Source: a virus. Taken from it: a DNA stretch of 64,000 nt. The stretch spans positions 1 to 64,000 of IMG/VR virus record IMGVR_UViG_3300009079_000019; one strand, 5' to 3'. Made by a program: the position numbers and the translations under genes. Position 1 is the first letter of the stretch. The number at the start of each line of letters is the position of its first letter. The notes under the pieces were generated by a model. That model saw nothing but the letters and a program-made list of their open reading frames with translations, was not told the origin of the DNA and searched no databases. Below, in pieces: positions 20,157-33,700 of the stretch.

Positions 20157-20161
20157 TTTTT

Positions 20162-21721
20162 TTAGAATTCCAGGATAATTTTAATGTCTTCTTTTTGCCT
20201 AATGTCTCTTGTTACCAGGGGTCTATTATCAATATAAATTATATCTCCTGTCTTTTTATTTATCTCAGGATTTGCAAGACCTTCTGTAAAAGTTACCCCC
20301 AAGTCTATAACTTTACCTCCAACCGTAACCTTATTGGCATTAAATGACGTGTCTATAGATGCGGTAAATGTTCCATTTACACTTACAATATTTCCACCAT
20401 TAGATTGGAAGTCATATACATTAGAATCTGCACTAACTGTATTATAATCAGTTTCATCTTCATTTATACTACCGAAATATAAAGATCTATCCCTAAAATA
20501 TTTTAAAACTTTAGTTTCACTGTCATATGAAGCTACATATCCCTTTGCAATTTTTCCATCTGCTCTGGTTTGTTCAATTTCCTCTCCAATAACTGGATTT
20601 CCACTAATTGATGTAGTAATTCCTGCATATAGTGATGAATACTGATTTTCTGTAAAAACAACAGTATCCGAAGAAAATGTAGTTGGATTTTTTATAATTC
20701 CAACTTGAGCAAATTTAGTGTCCGTTGGAAAATCTTTAGTTGAATCGTCAAATCTGGCATATGCCAATACCTTATCTGTTCCCAATTCGGTATAAATGTC
20801 GTAACCATGCCCCTTTGATGGTGGAATGATTGGTATTAGTTTTGCTGGATTTTGAAGACTGTCTATAGGTTGAAGACTTCCTAAATCAACAATTCCCCAA
20901 GTATATCCATAACCACCTGCAACAACTTGAGTTTCAGTAATTTTTCCGCCACTTACTTTTATAGAAACTCTGCCGCCAACTCCATCACCAAGAATATCAA
21001 CAGTTTTTACAACTTCACTATATCCACCGCCACCAGATGCAATATATACTTTCTTAATTTGATTTGGATTTGTAGGTCCAGAATTTCCATTTTCCCTTAC
21101 ACTTACAATTTGAGAATCTGTTGATGTTTTCCAATCATTAGGAACAACAACATATTCTGTCGAATCAAACTTTATAATATCACTGGGAGAAACTGAAAAG
21201 AGATATTTCCAAATATAACCATCTCCACTTGTTCCCGCTGCTGAAGGTTCCAAATCTGTAAATGTGGGCTCATCTTGGGATTTGCCACCTTTCAAACTAG
21301 TTCCAGAAGAACCATTATCTATACAAATATAAATTCTAAAATCACTATTAATTACATAATAATTAGAATCATATAATCTACTTGAATTTGAATTTGGTGT
21401 TGGATTCTGAATGCTATAATCGTGCCTATACATCTCATATGATGTATTAGAAGTCCAAGTAACTTTTCTTATAAGTCTTCTAATATTACTAGATGTAATT
21501 TTTTTACCAAATAAAGATGTATCTCTATAGTGTGAGGAATATTTCAAATTATCTGTTGGATTTGGGGCATTGGTGTTCCAATCAGTAGTTCTTCCAAATG
21601 CATCTTGTACTGGATTGTCCAAACCCAAAAAAACATAGTAAGAATCGTTACCACCAGTTACAGAATCTATAAAATTACTTGCATTTAATATTCTAAATTG
21701 ATCCGTTACTATTGCCGCCAT
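20162..21721 (-). CDS. gp8: Baseplate wedge protein gp8
   Basis: A 519-aa protein. I start it at the ATG giving MAAIVTDQFRILNASNFIDS, because the longer reading frame begins with 34 residues that are gp7 antisense-frame noise and gp7 ends only 20 bases upstream. The segment TSGDGYIWKYLFSVSPSDI followed by STEYVVVPNDW matches the conserved gp8 core (GDGYVWEYLFEI...EYIVVP in T4). It is longer than T4 gp8 (334 aa) and carries a GGGYSE/GGYGYT repeat insertion. It forms a dimer in each baseplate wedge. Confidence 0.88.
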   Translation of the reverse strand: MAAIVTDQFRILNASNFIDSVTGGNDSYYVFLGLDNPVQDAFGRTTDWNTNAPNPTDNLKYSSHYRDTSLFGKKITSSNIRRLIRKVTWTSNTSYEMYRHDYSIQNPTPNSNSSRLYDSNYYVINSDFRIYICIDNGSSGTSLKGGKSQDEPTFTDLEPSAAGTSGDGYIWKYLFSVSPSDIIKFDSTEYVVVPNDWKTSTDSQIVSVRENGNSGPTNPNQIKKVYIASGGGGYSEVVKTVDILGDGVGGRVSIKVSGGKITETQVVAGGYGYTWGIVDLGSLQPIDSLQNPAKLIPIIPPSKGHGYDIYTELGTDKVLAYARFDDSTKDFPTDTKFAQVGIIKNPTTFSSDTVVFTENQYSSLYAGITTSISGNPVIGEEIEQTRADGKIAKGYVASYDSETKVLKYFRDRSLYFGSINEDETDYNTVSADSNVYDFQSNGGNIVSVNGTFTASIDTSFNANKVTVGGKVIDLGVTFTEGLANPEINKKTGDIIYIDNRPLVTRDIRQKEDIKIILEF

Positions 21722-21737
21722 ATTGATATTTTTTAAG

Positions 21738-21745
21738 TATTTATA
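21738..21745 (-). promoter_or_regulatory. T4-type late promoter for gp8
   Basis: Perfect TATAAATA on the minus strand, overlapping the gp7 stop codon and 17 bases before the chosen gp8 start. The position supports the short gp8 start. Confidence 0.7.
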
Positions 21746-24700
21746 AAAGTTTTGGAAGTGCTCCGGTTTGTCTAATACCAACTCCTCTTCTTTGAATTGT
21801 TGCAAAAGTTGACAATCCAACATCTACAGTATTTCCAGTCACTCCTATTGAAATTGCAGAACTTGATCTATTAAATCCAGACATTCTACCCCAAGAGAAT
21901 TTACCTATGGGGTTTGATATACTTCCAGTAGATGCTAACCCAACCACAGATGTAGTTGATAGTATATTACAAGTAATAATTCCAGTAGTGCTAGTAGAAG
22001 AGATTTGATGAATATAGTAAATATTATCTACAAAGGTTGTTCCAATTCCAACCACTGCAGAGTTAGAACTGTTGATAGAAGTTACTCCTTTTCCAACTCT
22101 TGTATCAAAAATATAAATTGGATATCCAGTTTGCAATTGAGGAAATCCAACAGGTCCTTCTAAAGTAAACTTAAGTGCTAGGGGATTTCCACCACTACCT
22201 GTCGTGGTTCCAATTCCAATAATAGTTCCAGAGAATCCATTTACTAGAGAAATATTTGTAATATTTTCATATATTGGATCTGGAAGTGGAACAATAACTT
22301 CTGGTGGTCTCCCAACACTGTAACCCAATCCGGGATTTATAATTGTAATTGGAGTTGTTAGAGATCCTGCAGCAGAGACTGCAATAGTTGCGGTTGCAGT
22401 AGACCCAATACCAATACCACCCATAGGTAATGAAGTCAAAATGCCAACTGTTGATGGTGCAGCAATCTTAACAGTAACTGATGCTCCAGTGTATCCACTT
22501 CCAGGGTTACTAATTGATAGAGATTGAATTGTTCCCGCAATAGAAACTATTGCAGTTATTCCAGCAGATACTGGATCAGCAACTCCAGAAAAAATTAAAG
22601 CATCAAATTTTTCTGGTGCTGTCAAATCATAATTAAAGAATTCTGCATTATCTACAAATATTTCATCAGATGTAGTTGAAAAATCTTTGATAATTTTAGC
22701 AGTTGGATAAATTAAAGACTCAATAGAATCTCTAGTTTTATAAACATCTTCTCCGTTAATTTTCCTATCAACTTTTTGTTTAATCCAACTTAATGGTTTA
22801 TTATTTTCTGAATCAACTCCTTGATTTGAATATAAATTAGTCTCAAACTTATCAGAGAATGATAAATCAAATATTGTCCTCTTATCTTGTGTTATTGTTC
22901 CGGGAATTGAATTATTTTTAAGAACCTGTACAGTATCACCTCTTTTTAGAGTTTCATTAATCGTATCATTTACAATAACATCGTCACCATCAGTACCCTT
23001 ATAGAAGAAAATCGCAACATTATCCTCTGGTCTTGGAGCAGTTGTAAACACGAAACTAGTTCCACCATCAAATTCATAGGCAACTCCAGGATCTTGAATG
23101 ACTCCATTTATGACAATTAATAGAGCATTTGAAAGATTTATCTGAGAATCCTCAAGAGATTCAAAACTTAATAATTCATTATTATAGAATAATGGGAATC
23201 TTGTTCTAACTCCATCCTGATAATTTTTTACTGAATCTATATAATCAAACTCTCCAAACTGCCAAGCGGCAAAAGAATCTGAAAATGTATCAACTACTGT
23301 CAACTGGAACTCTGATAATGGAGATGCCAATCCTTTAGCAGTCACCAATCCAACTGGTTTAAATACATCCCCTCTTCGGAATGAGTAACCCTGTCTAGAA
23401 ATACTAAATCTAGAAACTTCAAAGTATGTTGATCCTATTCCAGTTGCAGAACTTGCTCCAACTTCAACATTGAGTAAAAGACCTATTCCAGTTCTTGTTG
23501 TTGCCCCAAGTCCCAATCTAGATACGCCAATTACACTTAAATTTTCATATGATGGTTCAGATACGAATACTTTAGGATTTGTGTATCCAGTTCCGCCACC
23601 AACGACAGTAAATGATAGAGTTCCACCCGCTCCAACCGATGCAGTTATGATTGCTGTATCTCCAATATGATCACTTTGATATACGGAAACTCCCACCGAA
23701 ACAACACCATTATATCCAGAACCAAGATTATCAGTAGTTCCTAGTCCAACAGATACTATACTGCCCCCAGCACCAACTACGGCAGTTACTGCTGCCCCTA
23801 CAAGAGGTGCATATCCAAGACCAATAGAAGAACCCAACGAAATAATTATCCCCCCTCTGGGGGTTTGATTTTGATTTACATCAAAATCTGAAGTAATAAT
23901 TGTACCAGTACCAGAAGATGTAATACCAGAGAATACTACGCTAGATATTCCAGAAACAGTATTTTCAATAATACTAAAATTATTTTGCGGATTATTAATA
24001 GTTGTTGGAGTTTGGAAAACACCGTTTATAAACAAAATTCCATTTCCTCCAGTGGTTCCTAGTCCTACAGTGTTTGCCCCACCAACAGTTAATGTGAAAG
24101 TTCTACCAATACCTGTAAATTGACTTGAAATATCATCATACAGTTGATTTGATGTGTAATCATTTCTCAAGAAAACTCTTCCCGTAAAATCAGAAGTTTC
24201 GAAAGTCAAATTACTAGAATCTCTTTCTATTTGTGGATTACCTCTTGGAGATTCGGCAAAGAAAATATTACTATCAACAATATTATAAGATCCTTTATAA
24301 ATTCTTACTGAAGTAGTGTCTGTATGAGTTGTTGCCGATGATCCGACAAATGCTCTAGTGACTTCAACTAAATTAACATTTCCACTATTTGTAATAGGTC
24401 CAACATTAGTAGTTCCCAATCCAACATTAATTATACCCATATATTCATTATCAATTTTTAGAATATCTTTTGGAATAATTGTAGATATTCCACTCAAGGC
24501 AAATATTGAAGAACCTGCACTTATTTGCCCACCATTACCAAGCAAATTATATGCTATTGGAGTAAATTGTAATGGGTATTGGGCAATATTGTCGATAGTA
24601 ATAAGTGATTTTTCAAGTTTTTTATCCATTTCAAGTTGGTGTGCATTACCACTACCGTATGAAGTAAATGTAACTCCAATTCCTAGTGTAGCATAATCCT

Positions 24701-27700
24701 TTCTTGTGGATAATTTAAATGTATTATCTGATAATTTTATAACATAAACATCAGATGGGAGTATTGTAGTTACAACACCTACAGAATTTAGAGTTGAACC
24801 AATTCCAACGGCACTGGCACCAACTCCAATAAATGTTGATTTTGGCGTATAGATAAGTTTTTCTAGATTACTAAAGAAATGATTTTGTATAGTGAATATT
24901 CCCGTTGATGGGTCTGGAGTTAATGGATTTATTGGATTAAATCTTTTTCTAAAAATTTCAATTCCATTGGAGTTTAGATTAAAATTAGTTTTATTAATTC
25001 TACTTCCATTAATTGCATTATATAATTTAATATCAATCGATTCTTCTACTGTTCCGTAACTTAAATTCGGAGCAGTATTTTGAATATCTAAAGTTGTATA
25101 GAAACATTGATTAAATGCTGAAATATTAACCTTTGAAGTTATTGTTGTGTCTGGATAGAATTTTAGTATAAAATTACTACCAGAATATTCTCCACCAAAA
25201 GTTCCAATTCCATTTGTGCTTCCAACAGAAAGAAATGGTGACTGTTGAACATAAATGTCAGTTTCGTCCTGTATTAACATAATTTGATGAAGAGCACTTG
25301 TTGATCCAACACTGACTTCCACCAAAGATTTAACTGCATTAAAATTAGATTTATCCAATGATATGACAGTTGATGCGGAAGAAACTGTGGATGAATAAGT
25401 TGATTGATATACTGCACTTCTTTCATTTCCTGGTATTTGACCTGGAGATATAAATCTATATGCACCAGTTCCTACAGATGTTGTTCCAAACCCAACAACT
25501 TTTGACCTGACATTTACTGGATTTGATGAATTATTAATATAATTTAATGATAAAATTCCAGAAGGAGAAATACTTGCCGTGAATATTCCTATATTATTAC
25601 CGGAATAATAATTGCTGGAAAATTCAGAATCAAAATAATATTCTGAGATATAAGTATCATCGATGATAGTACTAAAATTGACGACAGTGCCAACACCAAT
25701 TATGCTTGATGATGTAGATGCAGTGCCGATTTGAACAAATGTAGATCCAATGGCAACAATTGGTCTGTTAGTAATTGCGGCGCCAACCACACTTACAGAA
25801 CTTACACCAACTATAAGTCCAGTTGTATCAGCAACAAAAATTACAGTTGATCCAATTCCAACAGTTGAATTAATTGTTGTAGATAATAAGTTTACATATT
25901 CTTTATGATTCAAATAAACTTCAGCAAAGTTCATTTGAGTTGTTGCTGAACCAACAATCTGGACATTTAAATACAATGAAGAAAACTTATTAGATTCTAC
26001 GGATACAAGTGAAGTTTGTATTCCAGATGCCGCAGTTCTATTTGAACCGGTTAAATTGATGAATCCTACAGAAGTTGTCCCAATTCCTACTAAAGGAGAA
26101 TTAAAATTACTATTAATTAGTTTAACATCATAATCAATATCGAATGGATTATTTGGAATAAATCTTAAGTAAGTATTATCATCCACATCGTCTTCAATTA
26201 ATATAAATTTTCCTATTGGTTCTCCGGAGATATGTGTAAGTCCTACTCCAGTATTGACTAGAGTTGATTTTTCTGCCAAAAATGGATTACTTCCATTATT
26301 CAATAAAACTAATTCCGTTAATTGAATTTCTGTATTATCAAGACTGGAAACCCGGACTAGTATATTGTTATAAGATACTCCAGAATTTAATTGTAGTAAA
26401 TTGAGAAATTCACTTGGATTTCCATCGGAGTCGGAAAATTGTCGATTTATGTCATCTATTTTTAAAACTACATTACTTCTACACTCAATGTAATCAGTTA
26501 ATTTTTTATTTTTTAATTTTAAGAACTTTGAAGAAGTCCCAACTACATCAATATCTTTTACTAAATCAAAATCATAAATTGTATCTACTCGGTTTTCTTC
26601 TATTATGTCATAAATTATAGATGTAGCATTCTCAGAATTTATAGCACCAAAGTTTGTAGTTGATGTGATTCCAGTATCTGCAAAATTCTTCAATCCACTA
26701 GTATGGACTAAACTATTAACTGGTGTTCTTAATTCTTGATATGTAATTGGACTCTTTACCGTGTAGGAAAGATTCTGATAATAATCATTATTCGGAATAA
26801 CTTGATTATCTTGATCTAATTTACCAATATCATTAGACCATCCAATGTTTTTTTCAACTGAATAGTCAATCTTAAATCTACCGATACCAGATTCAATTTT
26901 ATCTATTGTTGCTATATTTCCAGATTCTTTTCCTATAATAATTTCTCCAACAGACAACTCATAGGTTCCGGATACTTTAATAAATGAATTTTCATATGAA
27001 GAAATTTCTAAGTCTCTCTCAGTATCATTTGAAATAAGTTTTTCTCCAACAATAAATTGAGATGGAATTTGAGTAACAGTAAATGATGGATAGTCGGTTC
27101 TTTTTATGATATTTCCAACAGAATCCTGAATTGTTTTTGCTATACCAGTATTTGTAGTTAATCCAGAAATATTGATTGTTACTGAATCGAGAACTCCAGC
27201 AGTATTAATACTCTGAATCTTGAAGAATTTGTATCCATAGTCTTCAGAATTAAATCCAGTCCCTTCGGTACTAAATTTTTGAATTCCTTCCACAAATACT
27301 TGATCATTAGCACTAAAAGGATATGGTACAAAGGTAGAAAATCCTAAAGTTGGTGTTGTTATGAAGCAAGTAAATATTCCACTTGAAGAAGATTGAACTT
27401 GTTGAATACTAATTCCATTAGTGTTATTGGTGGTGAATAATTGTACCGTTGTTTCTGGAAGACCATTTGGTTGCTGTATAATACTTATAGAATCAATAGA
27501 ATTTCCTGATAGTTTTGCTTCCAATATTCCACTATCAATTTTTTCTCCAGTGCTAGAATTCACAATTATTACAGATGGGGAATCAGTATATCCATTTCCG
27601 CCATTATTAACTGTAACAATACCAATTGTATTTGAGTCTTTAATTGTGATTAGAGGAGATATGAATGCAACTGGTTGTAAAGTTTTATCTGAAGAATATT

Positions 27701-30700
27701 GAAATCCTTCATTGACAATTCTTACTTCTTTTGCATTGCCTATAGATGTCGATTTTGGAGTAATGTAAGCATCCTTTCCGTTCGCAGAATTAGATCCTAC
27801 AAATGTTGGAAGTTTTTTATATCCAGAACCACCAGAAATAATATCAATTCTATCAATAGGACCTTTTGCCGATAATGAAGTAGTAGTATATTGTAATTTA
27901 TCACACTCATTTTGAATATATGTTAATTTTTCTGGTTTTTTAGATAAAGAAACATTAAATGTAGTTGCTCCTACACCAGAAATTATATAATTAGAACGAT
28001 ATACGCTATTCGCAAATAATATTTCGGAATAATTATTTACTTCTGTATCTGAAGTGCTAATGTACCCAGATTTTTCTAAATTGTAATATAACTTTGTTGG
28101 TAAACTTTCACTATAATTAATTGCCAGAGAGGCATTAGTGGAAACTCCTATAGTTCCAATGTCAGATAGTGTAAACAAATTAGAAGATGGAGTTGAAATA
28201 AATTCATTATTATAATCTTGATCGTAGTAAAGTTTAAATTTATATCCCGCTAAAGAATTATCTGATAAATTAAATATAAGGTTATTATTTTTAATTGATT
28301 CAATTTGGGGATTTATTAATGAAATACTTTGACTTGAACCACCAGTTCCGGCAATACTTACTGTTGTTGGGGGAATGGTTTTAGAGTCTAGATATGTTTC
28401 AGAAAGTTTTATTGTGTTATCATTAACTCGGTAAACATAATAAAATCCAGTTGATAATCCAGATGCAACTAAATTAGATGAATATAGAATTTTATCTCCA
28501 GTTTTTAAGTTATGCGAATTAATTGAAATGCTATTTGTTGATGTGTTAATTCCGGTTGAAGTAAATCCAATTGGATTGATTAAAATGTTTCCAGTTATTA
28601 AATCTCTTTTTACTCTAATGCCAGTAGAAGTTCCAATACCAACAGAAAGATTTGGTTCTATACTTAAACTAATAACATCTCCGCTAGAAAGTTCGTGAGA
28701 AGTTGATACTGAAACTGTAGATTTAACTCTTTCAACCTTTCCAACTATTTGTGGGTATGTACTTTCAAATGAATACTTATCATTATCACTACCGTTAGTA
28801 ATGAAGAATACTTCGGAAGAATTGAGAGTAGTTTTTATTCCAATTGTATTTTTATTTTTATTAGTTACATATACATTTTGAGGTAAATCAAATGTACCTG
28901 TACTTAGTGAAGTTGAAATTGATATTACACCATTACCATTGCTCGCAAATATTACCTGCTGATTATTTTTAAATGGGTGATTTTCAATATAAATTCCTTG
29001 AGTTGGAACAGTTCTGGTAATATTAGAATCTCCAAATTGAAATGTTATTTTATTTGTAATTCCAGGTGTAGTACCAATTCCTACTGATTGTTTTGGATTG
29101 AAAAATACTTTGTCATTTACATTAGATTCAAAATAATCTATTTTTTGTGAAATAATGAATGAATCTGGAATAAAGTTTATTTGAGTAGTTGCAGTGTGAG
29201 ATACTCCGGTAGATCCTCTTTCTACTTTAAGTATATTAAGGTTTTTATATACTTCCAATACTGATAGTCTTTCACTACCTATTGCGATGCTACTTCCTAT
29301 AGATACGGTTTCTGGAAGTTGTGTAATATAAATTTCAGTTGTCAATCCTGATGTTGATGTTGATGGAATGTCCTTAAGAACATTTGAATAATACGAAGAT
29401 ACTCCAATCTTATATGAATTATTTAACTTTGATAAGTTGGTTGAAAATCCTGAAACCATAACAAAATCATTATTGGACAAATTGTGATATGGTTTAATTG
29501 TAACTTTTACTTCCCCTCCAGCATTATATGTAAAAATAGAATTTTCATAAGTTTCTATAGAAGTATCTATTTTTGTAATATCTTTTCCTTCTATTGAAGA
29601 TACTCTTGCAATCAATCCACCTCCAGAAGTGCCACTATCGTTGAAATTTAAAATATCATTAACTTTATAATCAGATCCAGAATTAATAATATCAAAAGAA
29701 CTTACAAATCCTTCAGATACCGACTCAACAATCGACTCTTGTGATGTAATTTCATTAGTCTCTACTATAAAATCATTTTTTGCATAATTATCGGATACTT
29801 TATACGGTAAGGTATTTCTAAGTAAATTTGAGTTGTTAAAATCAAATGTTTGGTTTAAAGTATAGTTTTCATTTATGGTATTAGATCTATATTTGTTTCC
29901 TATAAAATATGGGAATTGTGAAGTGAAAGAGGTTGGGTTAATAGTTGCAAAATATGCATAAACTCCATTTGGAAATTCTGGTGTTTTTCCAAATCTTCCA
30001 TTATTTTCATCCAAATCTCCAGAATTTGTGTATTTGTAATCTTCAACAAAGAACCCTAACGGCAATTCTGGTCTATCAATAATGTTAGAAGAACTTAATG
30101 TATATCCAGAAGTTAAAATTTTAGGAGTAGAATTGGTATCCTCCGGATTAGAATATCCATATGCTCCATATATTGGATTTCCATCATATGCCCACCCAAT
30201 TATATTAGAAACCTGAGATCCACTATCACCAAATGAAGTTCTTAAGTTTTCAAAATATCCACAAACAGAATACTGCAATTGATTTTCAGTTTCTATTAAA
30301 ATTTCATCACCAAACTTTAAGTTATTATTAACTGTTAAATCTCTAATATTGGCACTTAAAATTGCATTAGAACCTGAAGGATTTACTTTAATTATTGTTG
30401 AGGTGCTTGAGTATCCAATTCCCGGATTTACTATCTTAATATCTGTTATTTTTTGGTTAGTAATGACTGGTCTTAAATCTGCTCCGGATCCGGCACCGGT
30501 TAAATCTGTTACAACCAAATCAGGAGTTGAATAATAATCAACCCCACCATATTGAATATTTACGGAATTAATTTGACCATTTACAATAATTGGTTTTAAT
30601 TTTGCCTCCTTTCCGGTTTTTATCGTTATTAATGGTCTTCTCTCAAGATTTACAATTGTCGATCCATATCCAGTTCCACTTTCATATAGATAAGCATCTA

Positions 30701-33700
30701 TAATATTACCTTTAACAATAGGAGTTGCTACAAGAGATTGAATCTGTTGACTTGTGGTTCCAAATCCAACAGGAGTATATTGTATAGAAACAGAAATATT
30801 AGGATAACTAAAATATTGATATCCCGATCCAGTAGAAGAAAATTTAATATAATTTTTTCTATTATAATTTGATATGTCAGTTCCACCAATTCCAGCATCA
30901 CAAAGTCTAAAAGAATCATCATTATTTTTCAATACATGATATTGAGATAATGTAGAAATTCCAATTGTAGATGTTTCATATTGATAAGTTACAAGTTCTC
31001 CACTCTTAAATCCATGATTTTCGAAACTAATCGTGTAGTTTATTGTGGATATTCCTGTTGAAGAAACAATTAACTCTCTATTTGTATATCCATTCCCACC
31101 ATTTAATATTTTAATCTCTGATATGGTATTTTTAAATGATGCAGTAGAAAACTTATGTATTCCTCCGGCACTAATTCCATTAAATTTGATAGTATTAATT
31201 CCCGACTGATAATCAGAATTGGACTGATAAAGTCTGATAGTTCTGTTATTATCAACTTTAGAATAATATGTGGCATTATTTACTAAAGTTAAATTTGTAG
31301 TACCAATACCAATTGAAGAATTTCCATTAGAATTGTAAACTACTAATTCCCCATTGCTTAAATTGTGATTCGTTAAAAATGACAATTGATTTGTCGTTGA
31401 ACTAATTCCCCCAGAATTTGTGGTCAATCTTCCATCGAAGAAAATATCTCTTCTTCTCTTCGTAAGAATGGGTTCTAATACGCAACCAGACCCATTACCA
31501 CCAGTTACACCAATAGATACAATTGTATTGATATCATAGTCTTGAGAATCGATGTAAACTTTTTTAATTGACCCACCAACTACTGGTCTAACTAATGCTG
31601 TAGATCCAATTCCAGAAGAAACGGATATTGATGGGGGATTAATAACATCATAGTCTATTCCACCATTTAATACACTAATAGATTTTAAAGGACCATAGTA
31701 TACTTTATCATTAGATTTATAACTATTAACTTCAACACCATTAATTAACATTCCGACTGAACCTGGAATTGTTAATTCTCCAGTTCCAGTATCGATACTT
31801 TCAGATAATGGAAATTTTTTGAGTAATTTTTGAGCACCAATTATACCAGATTTCTGAGAATATAATGTAAATCTATGAGTTTGATTGGCAAAATTTGAAT
31901 TTGAAAATGTTAAGAAATTATCAGTTCCAACAAATGATAATGATGAATATAATCTTATTTTATTAGATGGATCTAGAACTTGTACATAATAATCTCCAGT
32001 ATCTAATCCAACAATAGGTGTTCCTGATGGTTGATAGTAAATTCTATCGCCAGTGATAAATGGAACTGGATTTTGAAATACTATACTTGTGTAGTTGTTA
32101 TCTATTACATCAGCAGTTCCTATTCCAACTGATGTTTTAATATCTTTTGTTATTTTATATGTAAAATTTCCATCATATCCATCTCTACCCGATGGTAATG
32201 AGTTAGAAGCTACATAGGCATACTCATCATCAGTATATAAATTTTGAATATCTGATAAAATAACATTATTTCCAAATTCTATTGGAACTACTGTACTGTT
32301 TGCGGTATTAATTTTTCTTCTTAAATCATACTTCACTCCATTTTCTGCCGTGAAGTTTAAATTATATATAATAACTCTATTTTGTGAAGATATAATATCC
32401 GAAATATATGCACCAGAAGATGAAACTACAACATTACTATTTTTTTCTAAAATTTCTACTTCATCTCCAATTTTTAAACTAGACCTGTCAATTGGACTTT
32501 TTAAAGTAAAATTACTGATATTTTCTATTTCATATCTAGATCCAGTATTGTATATCCACGAATTTGCAAATATTTCTTTATATGTCTTATTCTGCTGCGG
32601 ATTTTGAATCAAATCCCCAATATTTTTAACTGATATTTTTTGCCCTTCATCCAAATTTAAAGTATCTGATACTTGAACAAATTTAGATAATACTCCCGTA
32701 AGTCTTAACTCAACTTTTTTATCCAAATCTCCATTTTCATATCCAAAATAAATTTCATCAGATCTTATATCGGCAGATGATAAAATTGAAGATGTAATTC
32801 CAGTACATCCAAAAAACTGATTAATACTCTTACTTGTATAAGTGATAGTATTAATTCCAGATATGATGGTTCCAATTCCAGCAAATCCTATTGTAGAGTC
32901 TACTGAAATTACTGACGACCCGATGGCAACATTTTTTAGACTTTTTGTATTTGGAGTAATTGTAAAATTTCCAAGAACAGCGGAAAAATTTTCATATCCA
33001 ACAAAAAGTGAAATCTTAAAATATTGTATATTATTTCTGGTAAATAGTTCTACTTCAGAAATTGAGGCACTAGTGCTCTCATCATTAAATTTCTGAATTG
33101 TTTGACCTACCAATTTAGAAGGATCTCCAGAAATTCTTTCTGCAATTACAATTTCTCTTCTTATAAATTCTGCCGAAGATGGTTTAATTAAAAACTCCTC
33201 TAAATTTACTACCAGAGGAGTTACTCCATATAAAATATTAAATAAAATTCTAAATGATTCGTCAGTCCCCTTTGCCTGATAAAATGATCTTGCTTCCTTT
33301 ATAAAATTACCAACATTTAAATTTGATACAAAATCAACTTCTTCCAGACCTGGAGTAAAAGTGTATTTTATTTTTTTATAAAACTCTTTTAAGAATAAAG
33401 AACTTAGATTTTGTACGGATGATCCAGCACTATGAAATGTAGATATCGATTCTGAAAATACTAATTCTTCTTGATTTGAATTTGAATGATAATTAGTAAT
33501 GCCACTAAACCCACGAACACATCCTGTAAATGTATTTGTGGTTATTCCGGTATATGTAATAATTTCATCATCAATCTTCAATAAACCATAAGTTTGAGGA
33601 AAACCTTTAGTACTACTTACTGTAATAATATTTGATGTTGTTGTGATTCCTATTGTAAGTATCGTACTATCAACTACAACTTCTGGAGTTAGATTATCTA

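Noticed and set aside
21722-21823. Longer N-terminus for gp8
   Set aside because: The extra 34 residues overlap the end of gp7, and the late promoter and conserved start fit the ATG at 21721.
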